Below, piece by piece: positions 21,501-33,630 of a stretch of 64,000 nucleotides of DNA. The stretch comes from Helopsaltes ochotensis (Eukaryota > Chordata > Aves > Passeriformes > Locustellidae). The position numbers and the translations under genes are program-made. Position 1 is the first letter of the stretch; each line of letters starts with the position of its first letter. Location of the stretch: NCBI GenBank assembly GCA_013400155.1, contig VXBM01000671.1:141417-205416 (forward strand), in the 5' to 3' direction. The notes beneath the pieces were generated by a model that saw only the letters and a program-made list of their open reading frames with translations, did not search any database and was not told where the DNA came from.

Positions 21501-24500
21501 CTTGTGATCAGCTTTAAAAGTGACTTGCTTCTTCTGTACTTCTCCCTAAAGCTTTAATTTGCAGGTGTGAAACTTCCATTTTCCTAACCCTTTCCTGGAC
21601 ACTTCGATAACTTTGAAGGGGTCACACGTCAGAATCTATGTTGTGAAAACTTTTTCTGTCTGTTCTTGGGATTATTACAATCCCACAAAACCTTATTCAT
21701 AGAGAACATCAACCTAAGGGCAGTACAAAGACTAATATTTATTAGAGCAAATCCAACTACCAGGTGCTTAAAAAAAAAAAAGCTGGGCAAAAAGCCCAGC
21801 CCTGGTATGACACTTTTGCATCCATGCAAGTAGAGGTCAGAGTGAAGCTTCTGGAGATGGAGTCCTAGGAAACGAATGCAGTCTGTAAAATAAAGGAGCA
21901 GAAGAGAGCCTGTGGCAATGACTGTGCTGGGAGGGCAGCGACTCTAGATTTAGTAACAGTTTTGCAAATGTTTCACGAATCTTAAATCTCAGACCAACTC
22001 TCTGTGGTGGAAAAAAAATCCCCTTAATCCTGTTGCATCAGAATAATTGTTAAATTGATACAGGGTTACATTCTTAGCATGCTATCGAGAAAATGAGATG
22101 AAATAATTTTAAAATATATTCTCACTCAGTTCCAGATCCAACAGCTGTCTCTTTCATATTAAAGACATGGGATGAAATGCTGCCTGCTGTGAAGCTGGTG
22201 ACAAAGCACTAGGATACACGAGAGTTCAGTCACGGCTGAAGCTAAAAGCTGTACAAATTAATCAGGTTCTTCTCTTATCTAAAAAGGGCATTTGATTATG
22301 CTGGAAGAGGACAGAGGCTCTGCCTGTGCTGCAGACTCCCTGCCCAGTAGCTGTGCCTGGGGAGCCACCTAGTGCAGCCACAGCAGAGGCTCCCAGAGGA
22401 CTTGCTGCAGTGGCACCACGTCCCTACAAGTTGTGGGTCGTGCTGAGAAAGTCCCCTCCTCTGGCATTGCTGCAGCCAGCCCAGCCGATTTCCCTGGAGA
22501 GCAGCATTGCCTTGGACTGTACATTTTTCCAAGTGATCGTCTGGTGCTGGCTCGTGTTTGTGTAGCTCTGGGCTGCAGAAAGGATCCTGCCCAGCACAGC
22601 TTAGGGAAGGATGGCTCTGAGACCTAGGGCTCCTCTGGGGTCACACACTGCAGCTGCTGTGGAGGGAGAGGGCTTAAAAATCAGGATTTAATCAAGCAGG
22701 GCTGAGGTAGCTCAGGGGAACAATCTTGAGAGCTCAGATATGAACCAGAAGAAGTGCAGGCTAAAAATGACCCCACAGCACAGACACTGATATGGAGCCA
22801 GAGTTGAAGTTGGAAGAAGCCCTGTAAATCCTGGTTAAGATACAAGAAAAAGATGTCAGTATTGTATGTAATTTATTAGAAGAGCTGCAGTACAGGCAAG
22901 GTAAAGGGGCAGAAGTATGAACACATCCCTGTGCTCACATGCTCTGGGTGGAGAGAGATTATTCATCAGCTTGAAGACAGGAACATGCAGTGCCTGCTCA
23001 GTGTGCTTGGGTTAACACATCTATGGCCAGCCAGTCACCAGAACATGCACAGCTAAAGCTACTCCTCTGTGAACTTTAACACAGTCACAACTCAAGGAAG
23101 CTTGCTAGCAGTGGAAAAGATTTCTCTTAAAAAAATAAAATAGAAAGAAATATGTTGAATATTGGCTCTGGATCTATGGTAAGCGATGCAAAATAAACCT
23201 CTATGGCACTGTAGTTAGCATTTGACAATAGAGTCCTGGGGAAATGCCTTCTGTTTCACAGCCTTAAAATATTCCTGCTGTTCCTGGACAGTCATCACCT
23301 GCCAGGCAGGGTCAGCCCTTCACCACTCCAGTGCTCTTTTTAGGGTGCCTGTAAAGACTTGTGCTCTCTTTTCTGCTGCCCTGCAGAGTTCAAGGGTAAG
23401 ACTGAGGTGAAAATCCTGGAAGGGGACATCCGAGATGTGACATTCCTGCACCGTGCCTGCCAGGGGGTCTCCCTCGTCATCCACACGGCTTCCCTCATTG
23501 ACACCCTGGGCCTCATCGAGAAGAAGCTGCTCTGGGAAGTCAATGTGACAGGTGAGCAGCTGAAGAACCTTTCTCAAACCCACATCTATGTCCTGATCAC
23601 CATCTGCTCAGGGAAGGGAGCACCTGACCAGGGTTTGTTCTGAGCCAGGTTAACTGGGTTGTTCTGCATCTTGCACAGACATACCTAGGGGTGTAAATCC
23701 CGTTTCTGTGCAGCCCCAAGAAGTTTTGGGCTTCTCCACACCCAGTCTTCCACTTCAGGGCAGTGCAGGATCATTCATTCTTGTCAACACTTACGTATGC
23801 CCATGATGAGATCTGCCAGGCTCTGCCTTCAGCGGTGATAGTCATAAACCCATGCTCAGTGGAATTTTTCCCTCTGAAATCCCAACGCTCACCTCAGAAA
23901 TTGGTTCTTATTCTCCCACCCCACATGGCATCCCTGCCTGTGTACATTTTTCAAGTTTTACAAGTACTGCGGACTTCAGCTGAAGTTACAGAAATGTTGC
24001 ATTGATAACAACCCAGAGCCTGTGGTTCTCTCCTTGCTATTCTTTTTCTTCTTCTTTTTATCCTTTTCCTTCCTTTGCCAGTAAGTCTGTGTGTGCAAGA
24101 AGACAGTTGGGAGGAACAAGTGCTCTCCCACCTTGAGCTTATAATTTAAAATTCCCCAACAAACTCAGAGCTATGGGAGGGAGGGATTTCAGTGACTCAG
24201 TGATGGGATCTCCCCTTCCACTAAGGAACCCCCATTCTTCATGAAAGATCAGAAGGGAGGAAGTTTAGACTTAGGAATGGCCCATGTAGCATCACCTACC
24301 AGAAAGTTTAAATGTATTTCCTAAAAAAACATCTTCACCCCCTGTCTGTGATGCCAAAACCCTCAGTGCCATTCAGAGAACTGGTACTGCCTAACCTGCA
24401 GGCACACTGGCCTCCCTGGCTGTGTTGCTTCAACAGTTTGGGGGAGATTTGGGGAAGACGTTCTTATTTACATGAACAGTCCTTTGTTCCCCTTTGCCAC

Positions 24501-27500
24501 AGACACAGGGCGTCTTCACAGAAAAATAAGGAACATACCTGCACAGGCATCACTTTCACAAATATTGGCGGCTCACCAGTGTTCACAGGAAGAGAGAATT
24601 CTTGGCAGTCGAGTTGTTTCTCACATGTACTTTCAAACCAGTGGGATCACATTTTGTTGTTTTGGCGTGGCTCATTGCCTGTACCATTAGCCTCCAGACC
24701 CTTTCATTTCTGCTCAATCAAAGCCACAAATTGTCAGTGATCAAAACACAGAGCCCAGTGGGCAGCCTCTTAGGCCCCTATCAGGAGGGAAGAGCAGAAA
24801 GGCAAGTTCCTGGAAACCTGTGCATCGGTAATATGAAAGTATATATGGTTGGTAGTTTAAGAAGAGAATTTGTAAATCTCTGTCTTTATGACACAATCTG
24901 TTTTTTCACAGCAGAATGTGCTGCTTAAACACATTTTTCCACAAGAAAAAAAAAAACAATGCTTAAAAAAAAAAATCAAACTACTATTAAAATGTCCCAA
25001 ACCCAGAAAGCTCTTTAGCTCTGACTCCCCACAGTCACTCTCCTGCCCACAGTGCCTGCCTATGGGTGAAGAAAGCCCACTAGGCCAGTGAGGATTAGCT
25101 GACAACATTTGCTAGAATGAAATACCATCCACAGTCCTGCTCCCAGAGCCGCCTGGCCCCGAGGTCAGTCAGTGAATACTGCTGTCCTCGCTTCCCTGTT
25201 TCCTTCCATTTTCTGGTTTTCTGACCAGCCAGGGCACTGCTATGTACTTCATAGGCTTGCAGGATGAAAGGGTTTTTTTCTCCAAAAAAATAGAACTTGT
25301 GTAACATAAATGTTTCAAGAATCGGATTTGGATGTTCATGAACCAGGACAGAAGTGAACAAGTTAAACTTGCCTTGATGCAGGGCTTTCCTCCATTGCCA
25401 CACAATATCTCAGAGCAAAAATATCTTTTTTAGGAAGGAAGGGAAGCAAATGTTTAAAAAGAAGGGAATTGAGAAAATAATTCATTATAATCTCAACAAA
25501 ATACCTTCTGTGAACCAGATCCTCAGCCAGAAGGGCAAGCAAACCATGGGGACCCACTCACTAAATAAAGCATGTAATACAGTAATAATTTACTTTATTA
25601 CACGCTATATGAAAGATACTTAGATTCCCATTACTGTAGGAATTTTCAAACTTTCACATACAATTCTGATTTGCAAATAAACTACATTTTATTTGGGTGG
25701 AATTTATCTTTAACAGATACCAACTGTCAAGATAATTTTATGTTTGCTTTTTTCTAAAACTTACTATCTCATTTGATTTCATCAAGACCTTCTGCATTTG
25801 ACTACTTTCCCTCATTTTCCAAACAGTATTGACAGCAGGAATGAACCTATTATTTTAAAAATAATATAATAAAATGATTTTTCCCAGATGACCTTGGCTT
25901 GTAAATTATCTAAACAGGGTGACTTGCATGAAGTAATTTTTCACATCAATTTATTCCTGTCTGCACAACTCTTTTCAGTGCATTTCCTTAATTTTTCTGA
26001 AAGCTTCATTCAGATTTTTTTTCCATTTGTTTCAATTTCTTTCTTTTTCTTGTTTAAGCTTGAAAAGAGGAATTTTGGTTCCCTAACCATATTCAGTTCA
26101 ATAATTCTTCCTATTTTTCACTCATTCATGAATCCATATTTTGCTGCCAATATTCCTGGCTCTTCTGAACCTCTTTAATTCAATATATTCATTGCAGTCA
26201 CACTAGTTCTGGTCTGCATTGTGCTGCTTTTAGTTGTTGCTGTAGCGGACTGAGCAGACTTGGAAAATCTTTTATGTGCCTCACTGTTGGTGTTTGATTT
26301 TATCCCCTGGATTTTAGGCTACACTCTTTTGATATCATATCAGACATTTTAGTTCAATGTTCCTTTGCCAAAGATGTTTCCAAATGTCTCTGAGCTGTGT
26401 CTTCTCTTCCAAAGTCACTGGCCTTTTTACACTTAATTTCTCTCATTACACCATGCACAAAAATTAAGGCAATTTCTGTCTCAAATCTGGGTAGCAAAAG
26501 ATTCTAATTGCAACTATAACAACATAACTTATTAAAGTATTTATTTCCCCCGTTTGTGTGCTTTCCTCATTTAACCTTCTTGGCCATTTAAAAGACTTTG
26601 AACAGCTGACCTCTGCTGCTCCCGATGAAAGCATTAAGGAATTTTAAATGTAAGAAACCCTGTGCTACTGCCAGGAAAACCCAGAACATGCCAGAAAAGG
26701 AGGCATACATACACAACCCTCTCTTTTCTCATTGCACTTTATGATCTTTGACTACCTGTTATGGTGCCTTGCCTCACCATGTTTCCCTTCAAGCCCTTCT
26801 CTTTATCAAATACTGGATAGATTTGCACTGGGTGTGAGTGCACTGATTTTGAAGCAAACCTTCAGGTCCCATGCGAATTCTGTCCCTTCTTAGCAAACCA
26901 CCCGAGAGCATCCTCAAGCCTGGAAAACATGGGCTCCACCATAGGGCAGGGAGGATACCTAAGGGGAGGGGCAGCTTCTGAAGGTTCTCTGCCTTAAGCC
27001 AAAGCTATCCAACCAAGAGGCTCAAGTCCCTGAATCTGTGCTCGGTACCCATGCCAAGTTAAGGAAGGGCAAAAATTTGACTCTTGGCGTAAACACAGCC
27101 CCACAACATGCAATTAGGACCAAACATTCACCCTTGTTTAACTCTGGAGGGTGTACTGATACTACTTAAATACAGATTCAGAGCAGGTCCAGTGTCACTG
27201 AATATACTGCCTTGTTCAGAATAGGATTCTTCCAGCTGCAGGGAGGGAGATCTGGCTAAGCTCAGGCCAGAGATGCTGTTTCTGATCTGGATCTCCCACT
27301 TTTTCCTGGTTAGGGGGCCCTAGACTGCCTTTCATGTTTGTTTTCTGAAGGTACTCAGCTGCTGCTGGAGGCCTGTGTCCGCTGTAGCGTCCAGCACTTC
27401 ATCTACACCAGTACCATAGAAGTGACAGGCCCAAACTGCAAAGGCGACCCCATTTTCAATGGTGACGAAGATACAGCTTATGAGAGCACATCCAAATTTC

Positions 27501-28165
27501 CTTATGCCCTAAGCAAGAGACTGGCAGAGGATTCCGTGCTGAAGGCAGATGGCCGGGTGCTGAAGGACGGCGGCACGCTGATGACCTGTGCCCTGAGATC
27601 CATGTACATTTTTGGGGAAGGCTGCCCGTTTCTCCAAGGCCATCTGGATAAGTGCCTGCTGAACAGGAACGTCTACCTGCGCTTCTCCAGGAAGGAGGCT
27701 CTGGTGAACCCCGTGTACGTGGGCAACATCGCCTGGGCACACGTGCAGGCAGCCAAAGCCCTCCGAGCCCCGCAGAAAGCCAAGCACGTCCGGGGCAAGT
27801 TCTACTACATCTCAGATGACACTCCTCACATGAGCTACGCTGATCTGAATTACGAGCTGACCAAGGAGCTGGGGTTTGGAATCGAGCCCCAGCTCCCCAT
27901 GCCTCTGACAGTGCTCTACTACTTCTCGCTGCTGCTGGAGATCGTGAGCTTCTTGCTGCGGCCCTTTGTCAGGTACATCCCCTCCACCAACCGCCACCTG
28001 GTCACGCTGCTCAACACCCCCTTCTCCTTTTCTTACAGAAAAGCACAGCAGGATTTTGGCTACGTGCCCCGCTACACGTGGGAAGAGGCCAAGCAGGGCA
28101 CTGGTGAGTGGATTGCCTCCGTGATCCCCCAGAGAAGGGTGCACTTGCAAAGCAGCACTGCCTAA
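18409..28165 (+). CDS. HSD3B1: 3-beta-hydroxysteroid dehydrogenase / delta-5-4 isomerase, three coding exons
   Basis: Coding exons 18409-18562, 23387-23551 and 27351-28165 join in frame to 1134 nt (377 residues; mammalian members have about 372). The enzyme uses NAD+ to oxidise 3-beta-hydroxy-5-ene steroids (pregnenolone, DHEA) and then shifts the double bond to give progesterone or androstenedione; it is membrane-bound in ER and mitochondria. Seen in the sequence: Rossmann motif TGAGGFLGQ (residues 11-19), GDIRDV, the catalytic YALSK (Tyr158, Lys162), MYIFGEG, VNPVYVGNIAWAH, ISDDTPH (Asp262/Asp263, isomerase region in relatives), a second YxxxK at 274-278, and a hydrophobic segment at about 290-313 matching the family's membrane anchor. 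Mammalian type 1/2 duplications are lineage-specific, so the numeral in the symbol is nominal. Only one copy is in this window. Confidence 0.95.
18563..23386 (+). other. HSD3B intron 1
   Basis: A 4.8-kb intron. Apart from a small tandem repeat with an adjoining palindrome at 20433-20485 I see no repeat family, RNA gene or extra coding exon. A 12-A run is at 21770. Confidence 0.55.
20433..20485 (+). repeat. Three 10-bp tandem repeats followed by a near-perfect palindrome
   Basis: The unit TTGCAATATC occurs three times in tandem (about 20433-20463). It is followed directly by a 24-bp near-palindrome at 20462-20485, with arms CTGAATCTGC and GCAGATTCAG, that could form a hairpin. The repeats also contain a C/EBP-like TTGCAAT core. 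Confidence 0.7.
23387..23551 (+). CDS. HSD3B1: HSD3B coding exon 2
   Basis: 165-nt exon after CCCTGCAG, ending before GTGAGC. Encodes the VKILEGDIRDVTFLHRACQG segment, then SLVIHTAS and WEVNVT, the NAD-binding second half of the Rossmann fold. Its phases fit exons 1 and 3. Confidence 0.94.
23552..27350 (+). other. HSD3B intron 2
   Basis: A 3.8-kb intron, very AT-rich in the middle (about 25.6-26.6 kb), with two short A-runs near 24950-24975. No recognised repeat family, RNA gene or additional exon. Confidence 0.5.
27351..28165 (+). CDS. HSD3B1: HSD3B coding exon 3 with stop
   Basis: The large last coding exon of 815 nt, as in mammalian HSD3B genes, starts after TTTTCTGAAG and ends with TAA at 28163-28165. 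It carries the catalytic YxxxK, the isomerase-region DD pair and the C-terminal hydrophobic anchor. It is GC-rich compared with the introns. Confidence 0.95.
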
Positions 28166-28314
28166 GCCTGGAGAGGAGCTGAAACCCAGCTAAGCAAGGG
28201 GGGCCTTGAGCCAGAGGAGAGCTGCGTGAGCAGCAGCAGCAGCAGCAAACCAGAAAGCATTTAAATGAGCACTTTGTGTAAGAGCCCACTGAAACCCCTC
28301 ACCCCCAACCTCAG

Positions 28315-28324
28315 AATAAATAAA
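28315..28324 (+). promoter_or_regulatory. HSD3B1: HSD3B poly(A) signal, two overlapping AATAAA
   Basis: Two overlapping AATAAA hexamers (28315 and 28319) lie 150 nt after the HSD3B stop codon. The 3' UTR also holds a short run of five AGC/CAG units near 28230. Confidence 0.75.
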
Positions 28325-31300
28325 AGTGAAATGTTCATTTGTTTATTGAGTACAGGCTGACGAGGGTAACTGTACTGCCTGGTCCACACCCACTTCTACA
28401 TCTCTGCAGCACAAAGACTTATTTTAGTAAAACTCCACACAATCCATGTGAACGCTTCAGCCCTTCCTTCAGTCCACGCCACCTCCAAGGCTTTTGTAAA
28501 ACACAACTTGTCCTAGAAGTATGATTACACTTCCCAAATATGCACTACTCAGCCACGCCCTCTTCACTCAGTATTTGCCAACCTCACCAAACTGGCAGCA
28601 GGCAGAAGGCACCTGATGGCAAAAGCTGTAACAAATCTTGTTCGCATTTTCAAGGATGTTGTGTATTTCATGCTCACCTGACAGTCAAACTTTGAGCACT
28701 GTAAGCATTGTGAGATCAAAAGTACAATGTAAGTGCAATACAGTTTAAGTTAGGACAGTGTGTGGGGGGAGAGAAGGGACAGATTTGGTCAGGTGAATAC
28801 TCCTTTATACACCCTCATTTTGCAATAAATCTGGTGGGTGCCCAGCAGAAAAACTTCAAGAAAACGAAAGGGGGAAAAAATATTGCAGGACGGCCTTGGT
28901 CACTGAGGGGTTCCCACTGCAGAGTCAATGCATTTATGAACATTGAGGAAAAATAGAGTGCTGAAAAAAATCCTGCTCTTACCACGTTTCAGCTGGAAAC
29001 AAAGGCTAACTTTAGCTGATAGGTACACATGTGCTGCCCCTGCGCTTCTCTGATGGCCACATGAGCTTCTGCAGAATGTATTACTTGACTTGTGGACAAA
29101 AATACAGAACTTGTCTGAACAAAGAGATGTGATCCAGTGTTTGTTTCTTAAACGTACATCTCACTTGCTGAGAACAACTTCAAAAGATGGGAATTTCTTT
29201 GTTCTGTTTTGGATGGTGTGAACAGAAACATTTTACCTGACTCAGTACTAATGTAAATAAATCACATTTCCAGGGATGCTGACAGCTTGAAGTCTGTGCT
29301 GAGTTTAATTATTCAGTGCCCTAGACATTGGATAGTCCCAGTGCAAACATCACTATGCGCTTTTGCAACACCTTTGGTTAACTGTGTAAGATCTGAAGTA
29401 GTAGAATAGCAGACACCAGAACTGTCAGTCATGTTCTGGGGACACAGGCCCTCCAAGGGAATGGGCTTTGGTTTCCATCTGCTTGTGAGATTACTTCATC
29501 CCTCCTTCCCTTCAGATGTGCGATGATTCACCTTTTCTGCCATGGTGACATTATCAAAAGTCCTGAAGGAACACAGGGCGACCTCCAGGAGAGGTTTGGG
29601 GAGAGAAGGAAGGACAACAACCACTTTGGGTGCAGCTGCTTTAGGCTCTGGCAGAGCATCAGCTGGTCCTGCCAGGCCTCCCCTCTCCCTGCAGCTGGGA
29701 CACTGCATTTAGATCTCTGTGCTTTCTTCTTCTCCACCCCCTTCCATGGCCACTGTTCCTCTTCCCTCCCCTGCATGCACACTCTTATTTTATTTATTCT
29801 GCTCTCTGCACACCCTTAGAAAAGCAAAAATATGTTTAACACAGTAGCACCCATAGTTTTTCTAGGTTAATGATATTTCATTCTAATGCTCAGTGAGTGC
29901 CCGGCAATGGGTGGAGCCATGGCTGCTCTGCCACTGAAGAAAGAGCAGGAAGGGCAATCCAGGCACAGGGAATTACAGCAGGAAAGGAGGAGGGAGAACA
30001 GCAGCAGCAAAGCCACTGTTTAATAGGGGGAAACACTTCACACATCAAAGGACTTGGGTATCAAAACACATACCAGAAAACTGGGACATCTTTCCACAGG
30101 TTTAACAGAGGTCCTAAAATATCCACAGATGCTGCCAGAGAGAATAAAGGACAATTTTTCTTCCACAGTTCAGTGACTTGTTTCCCAAGTGCAAGCTCCC
30201 ATTGCCAGGGTTTTCTTTGCCATTTTTGCCTTCACAGGAAGACAGTGGGATCTTTTCATTTCTCCAAGAGCCTTGCTCCCAACAGTCAGATTCCTAAGTG
30301 CCAAATTCCTCCTTTGTTGAACTTCCTCCCTGTGTCTTGCTACCACATCCCCTCCTTCAATCCCCATGACAAGCCATTCCTGCTTACAGGAAGCTTATTC
30401 CCCACTTCTGTCCCTCCCTGAGCACCCTTGGGTTGGCATCTGTGTTGTCTTTTGCTTCAGGTGGCTGCCCAAAATAGTGGAGTGCCTGCAATAAAACATC
30501 CTGGAAGCCCAGAGGAGTGGCTATCTATAAAAAAACATTTATCCTGCTTCTCGGAGGCACCAGAGCTGTTGTGTGCTGTTACCCAGTAACAAAGACAAAC
30601 CCATAAGGATTTTCTAAGGATACCAAGAGGGATCACAGGCAGACTTACTGCAGAGAGTTGATTTTCTGCAAGCTTGCACTCCAGTCTACTTTGCAGTAGC
30701 TTGTTCCTATACTCTTACTCTTGGCAGGCTAGGAAAATGCCTACAAAATGTACTTAGTCAGGATGAACCTTATTGTTTTCACATCAGCTGACCAGGACCA
30801 TCTTTCTTTAATTAGTTTGTCTGGCAATCAATAAAGCAAACTATTGGTTATCAATGAAGCTCCACTGTCAACAGGATCACAGTCAGTGAGAAGAGCTTTA
30901 CCTCTGTATAAACAATGGAAAAGAAAAAAACCCCAAAGCATTAAGGCCGCTTTGGTGGAAAGGTGTTTATTTACCCTGCAGGCATGCAGAAAAGGAAGAA
31001 ATAGCAAATATATATCAGTGGTACTTACATGCTACAGGCAAATTAATGACTTCTGGTTCCAGCAGGTACAAAACACTACATTTAGAAAGACCACCATTTG
31101 CTGTTACATATTTTGTCACTGGAGAGGAGCAGAGTTTTGCTTGCTAAAAGGGACCAGGAGCTATAATAATGCACATTTTGAATAGATTTAGGAATAAGGA
31201 AGAAGCTCCAGAGGAACAGAAGCAAAAGTGGCAATCATGTCAATACCAGAAATCCATGCCTGGAATTGGTCTCATTAATATAGGATACAGTCAATGGAGA

Positions 31301-32889
31301 ACTGTTGGATAGTTAATGCCAATGAACATGCTTTTGTGAAAAATCTATTTTATCAGACAAGCATGACCCTAGTATTCTGAGTGCATTGCAGACTTCAAAT
31401 AACAAAAACATTTTTTACATTAAGTTAAATTAATTAATACAGACTAAATGATAAAAATCACAAAATTAATGTTAGCTTTCTCAATTAGGATCTTTAAATT
31501 GCATTAAAAAACCCAAAACTTTGGCTCAATTCATTGGCTTTGTGCAGAGTAACTATGTGAAAAGTTATGTACAGCCTCTATTATGTAGGAAACCAAAAGT
31601 AACAATTGTTTCTTGACCTGAACAATCTGTGACACATGTATATATAATAGATTATAGTGGCTGTAAAGCTAATTTGGGAAGTGGGAGTACAGTCGGGTAC
31701 ATTCCAGAAGAACAATTTCACCACTCCTTGTCATGACCCCTGTAGTCCCATGTAATAATACTCTTCTCCCTCCTGAAAGCTCTCCATCTGCATCTCCCTC
31801 TCAGTTCAAAACCCACTGGATAAATGGAATTCATGTACGGCTGTGCAATGGATTTCTTACTTAGACCAAGGATTGCTATTTCTAGACATTTCTCATTCAC
31901 ATAACTAAACTTGTCTCATTTCTTAAATAAGATGTGTTTCTCCAGTGCTGGCAGCAAGCACTGAATATCAAGTAGTTAAGGACTAATCTGCAAAAGGGAA
32001 AAGAACATTAATCAAAAATAAAGATTTAATAAATCTCCAGCTTGTTCCTATAACAGGTGCCACTCAAAATGCTTAACATGCATTGTGAAACACCATAAAG
32101 ACAGAATGATTGGGATTTTTTTGCTGCCTAAAATGTGGAAAGACAATCTAGAAAGTTAAAAGAAAACAAAATACATGTGGGCAAAAATTGCTTTGAAGGT
32201 ACTTACATACTCGGTAATCATCTCATCCTTTCATTCGTTTTTTGTAAAAAGAAAGTAAATTACAGGAATGAAGCATCTTCAGCTTCTCTATTTTTTTTTC
32301 GAATATTTTCGCACCTCAAAATTTGCAATGTGGCGATTTCATCAGAAGCTAGATATATATTCTTCTGATAATCCCACACGCAATTTTAGTTACACATCTA
32401 GGTTTAATTTATCCAGACCAAAAGCACACTGGACTGCAAATGCTGATGGCACAAGGAATGCTGCACACTCACCACTAAGTCCAAGAAAGTTCACTTTCGG
32501 AGGGAGTTTCTTTCATCTTGGAGTTGATGTCTCTTGTCTACAGGGCTCTTGAAATAAACCCTGGCACACGGGTATTGCTGCAGCAATGGTCTCTCTGGCC
32601 AGCCACAGGAAATAATCAAGAGATGGAAACTGTTTGATCCCGGCCATGGCACGGTAGGTTTTGCCTGTTCAAAGTGGTTGAGGTGGCCGTTCTGCAGTGT
32701 TCAGCTTCTCCTGCTTCTCTAGGAACTTTCCCTCAGCCTCCTTGAATGTACTGGTTAGGCATTTACAGAGAGGAAGCGGTGACTTTTACAACGGTCTCAT
32801 TTAATTTGAACTCCCTGTTCCTGGCATTGCTGGAAATGAGAGGGAAAGGAACCAGGACAACTCCACAGCAGGAGCTGGATCACCTCTTG

Positions 32890-33630
32890 CAACAAGGCCC
32901 GCGATTAACTGCAAACTGACCGGGTCCTCCCGCAGGATACAGATCCCAGCGGGAATCTCCTGCCTGTCAGTGCCTCCTCTTGGGCTGTGGGAGCAGCCGG
33001 CAGCTCTGGAAGCCGAGCCGGGCACCAGGGTGCTGGCGGCAGAGGGCAAAGCTCCCTGATGTACTGGCAAGGCGGGTGGGAAGTGGCCACGGACACATGT
33101 GGGAGAGGTAAGGAGCAGATCCGCACTCAGATCTCGCCATCCTTTCACAGGGAAAGGGGTTTTGGGCAAGGGATGTCCTGGAGCGGCCGCTGGGTGGGGT
33201 GAGTGCAGTGTAAACCTGGGACTTCCCCTGTGTGTGCCCTCCCCGCAGCTCCTGGGCGAGGACACAGCGGGCAGAGCGGCATCGGAGCCCGGGGTCAGCA
33301 CTTGCTCCTCGGTGGCATCCTTTTCTTGGAAAGGGAGGAATGATCAGCTGCTCGGCAGGACGGATGCTTTGCTTCACACGGCTTAGATCTGCCGGCTCTG
33401 TTGGTCTGTGCCTCTTACTGCCACAAGATGGTATCTTCTGCGATGGTTTCCCCTCACTTGCTCTGCAAAGCCCAACTTAATATTCCGACTGCGGAGTTTC
33501 TGTCCTCACAAAGTCTGCACTTTTATCACAGAAAACACAGCGCAAGGTTGCTGGTGCGGGCTGCCTGCCGCTGGGTACGGGGGCTCCAGAGAAACAGACA
33601 AATGATCAACCCTGATACATCACAGAAGTA
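32890..33630 (+). promoter_or_regulatory. GC- and CpG-rich block with splice-like signals
   Basis: This stretch is markedly richer in GC and CpG than anything within 4 kb on either side. It contains a NotI-type GCGGCCGC and many CG pairs. On the plus strand a donor-like GAGAG|GTAAGG (33108), an acceptor-like CTCCCCGCAG (ending 33248) and a strong donor-like GAA|GTAAGT (33628) would define an exon 33249-33627. No frame gives a protein I recognise. It could be an orphan CpG island, the promoter and first exons of a non-coding RNA, or just a GC-rich patch. Confidence 0.3.
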
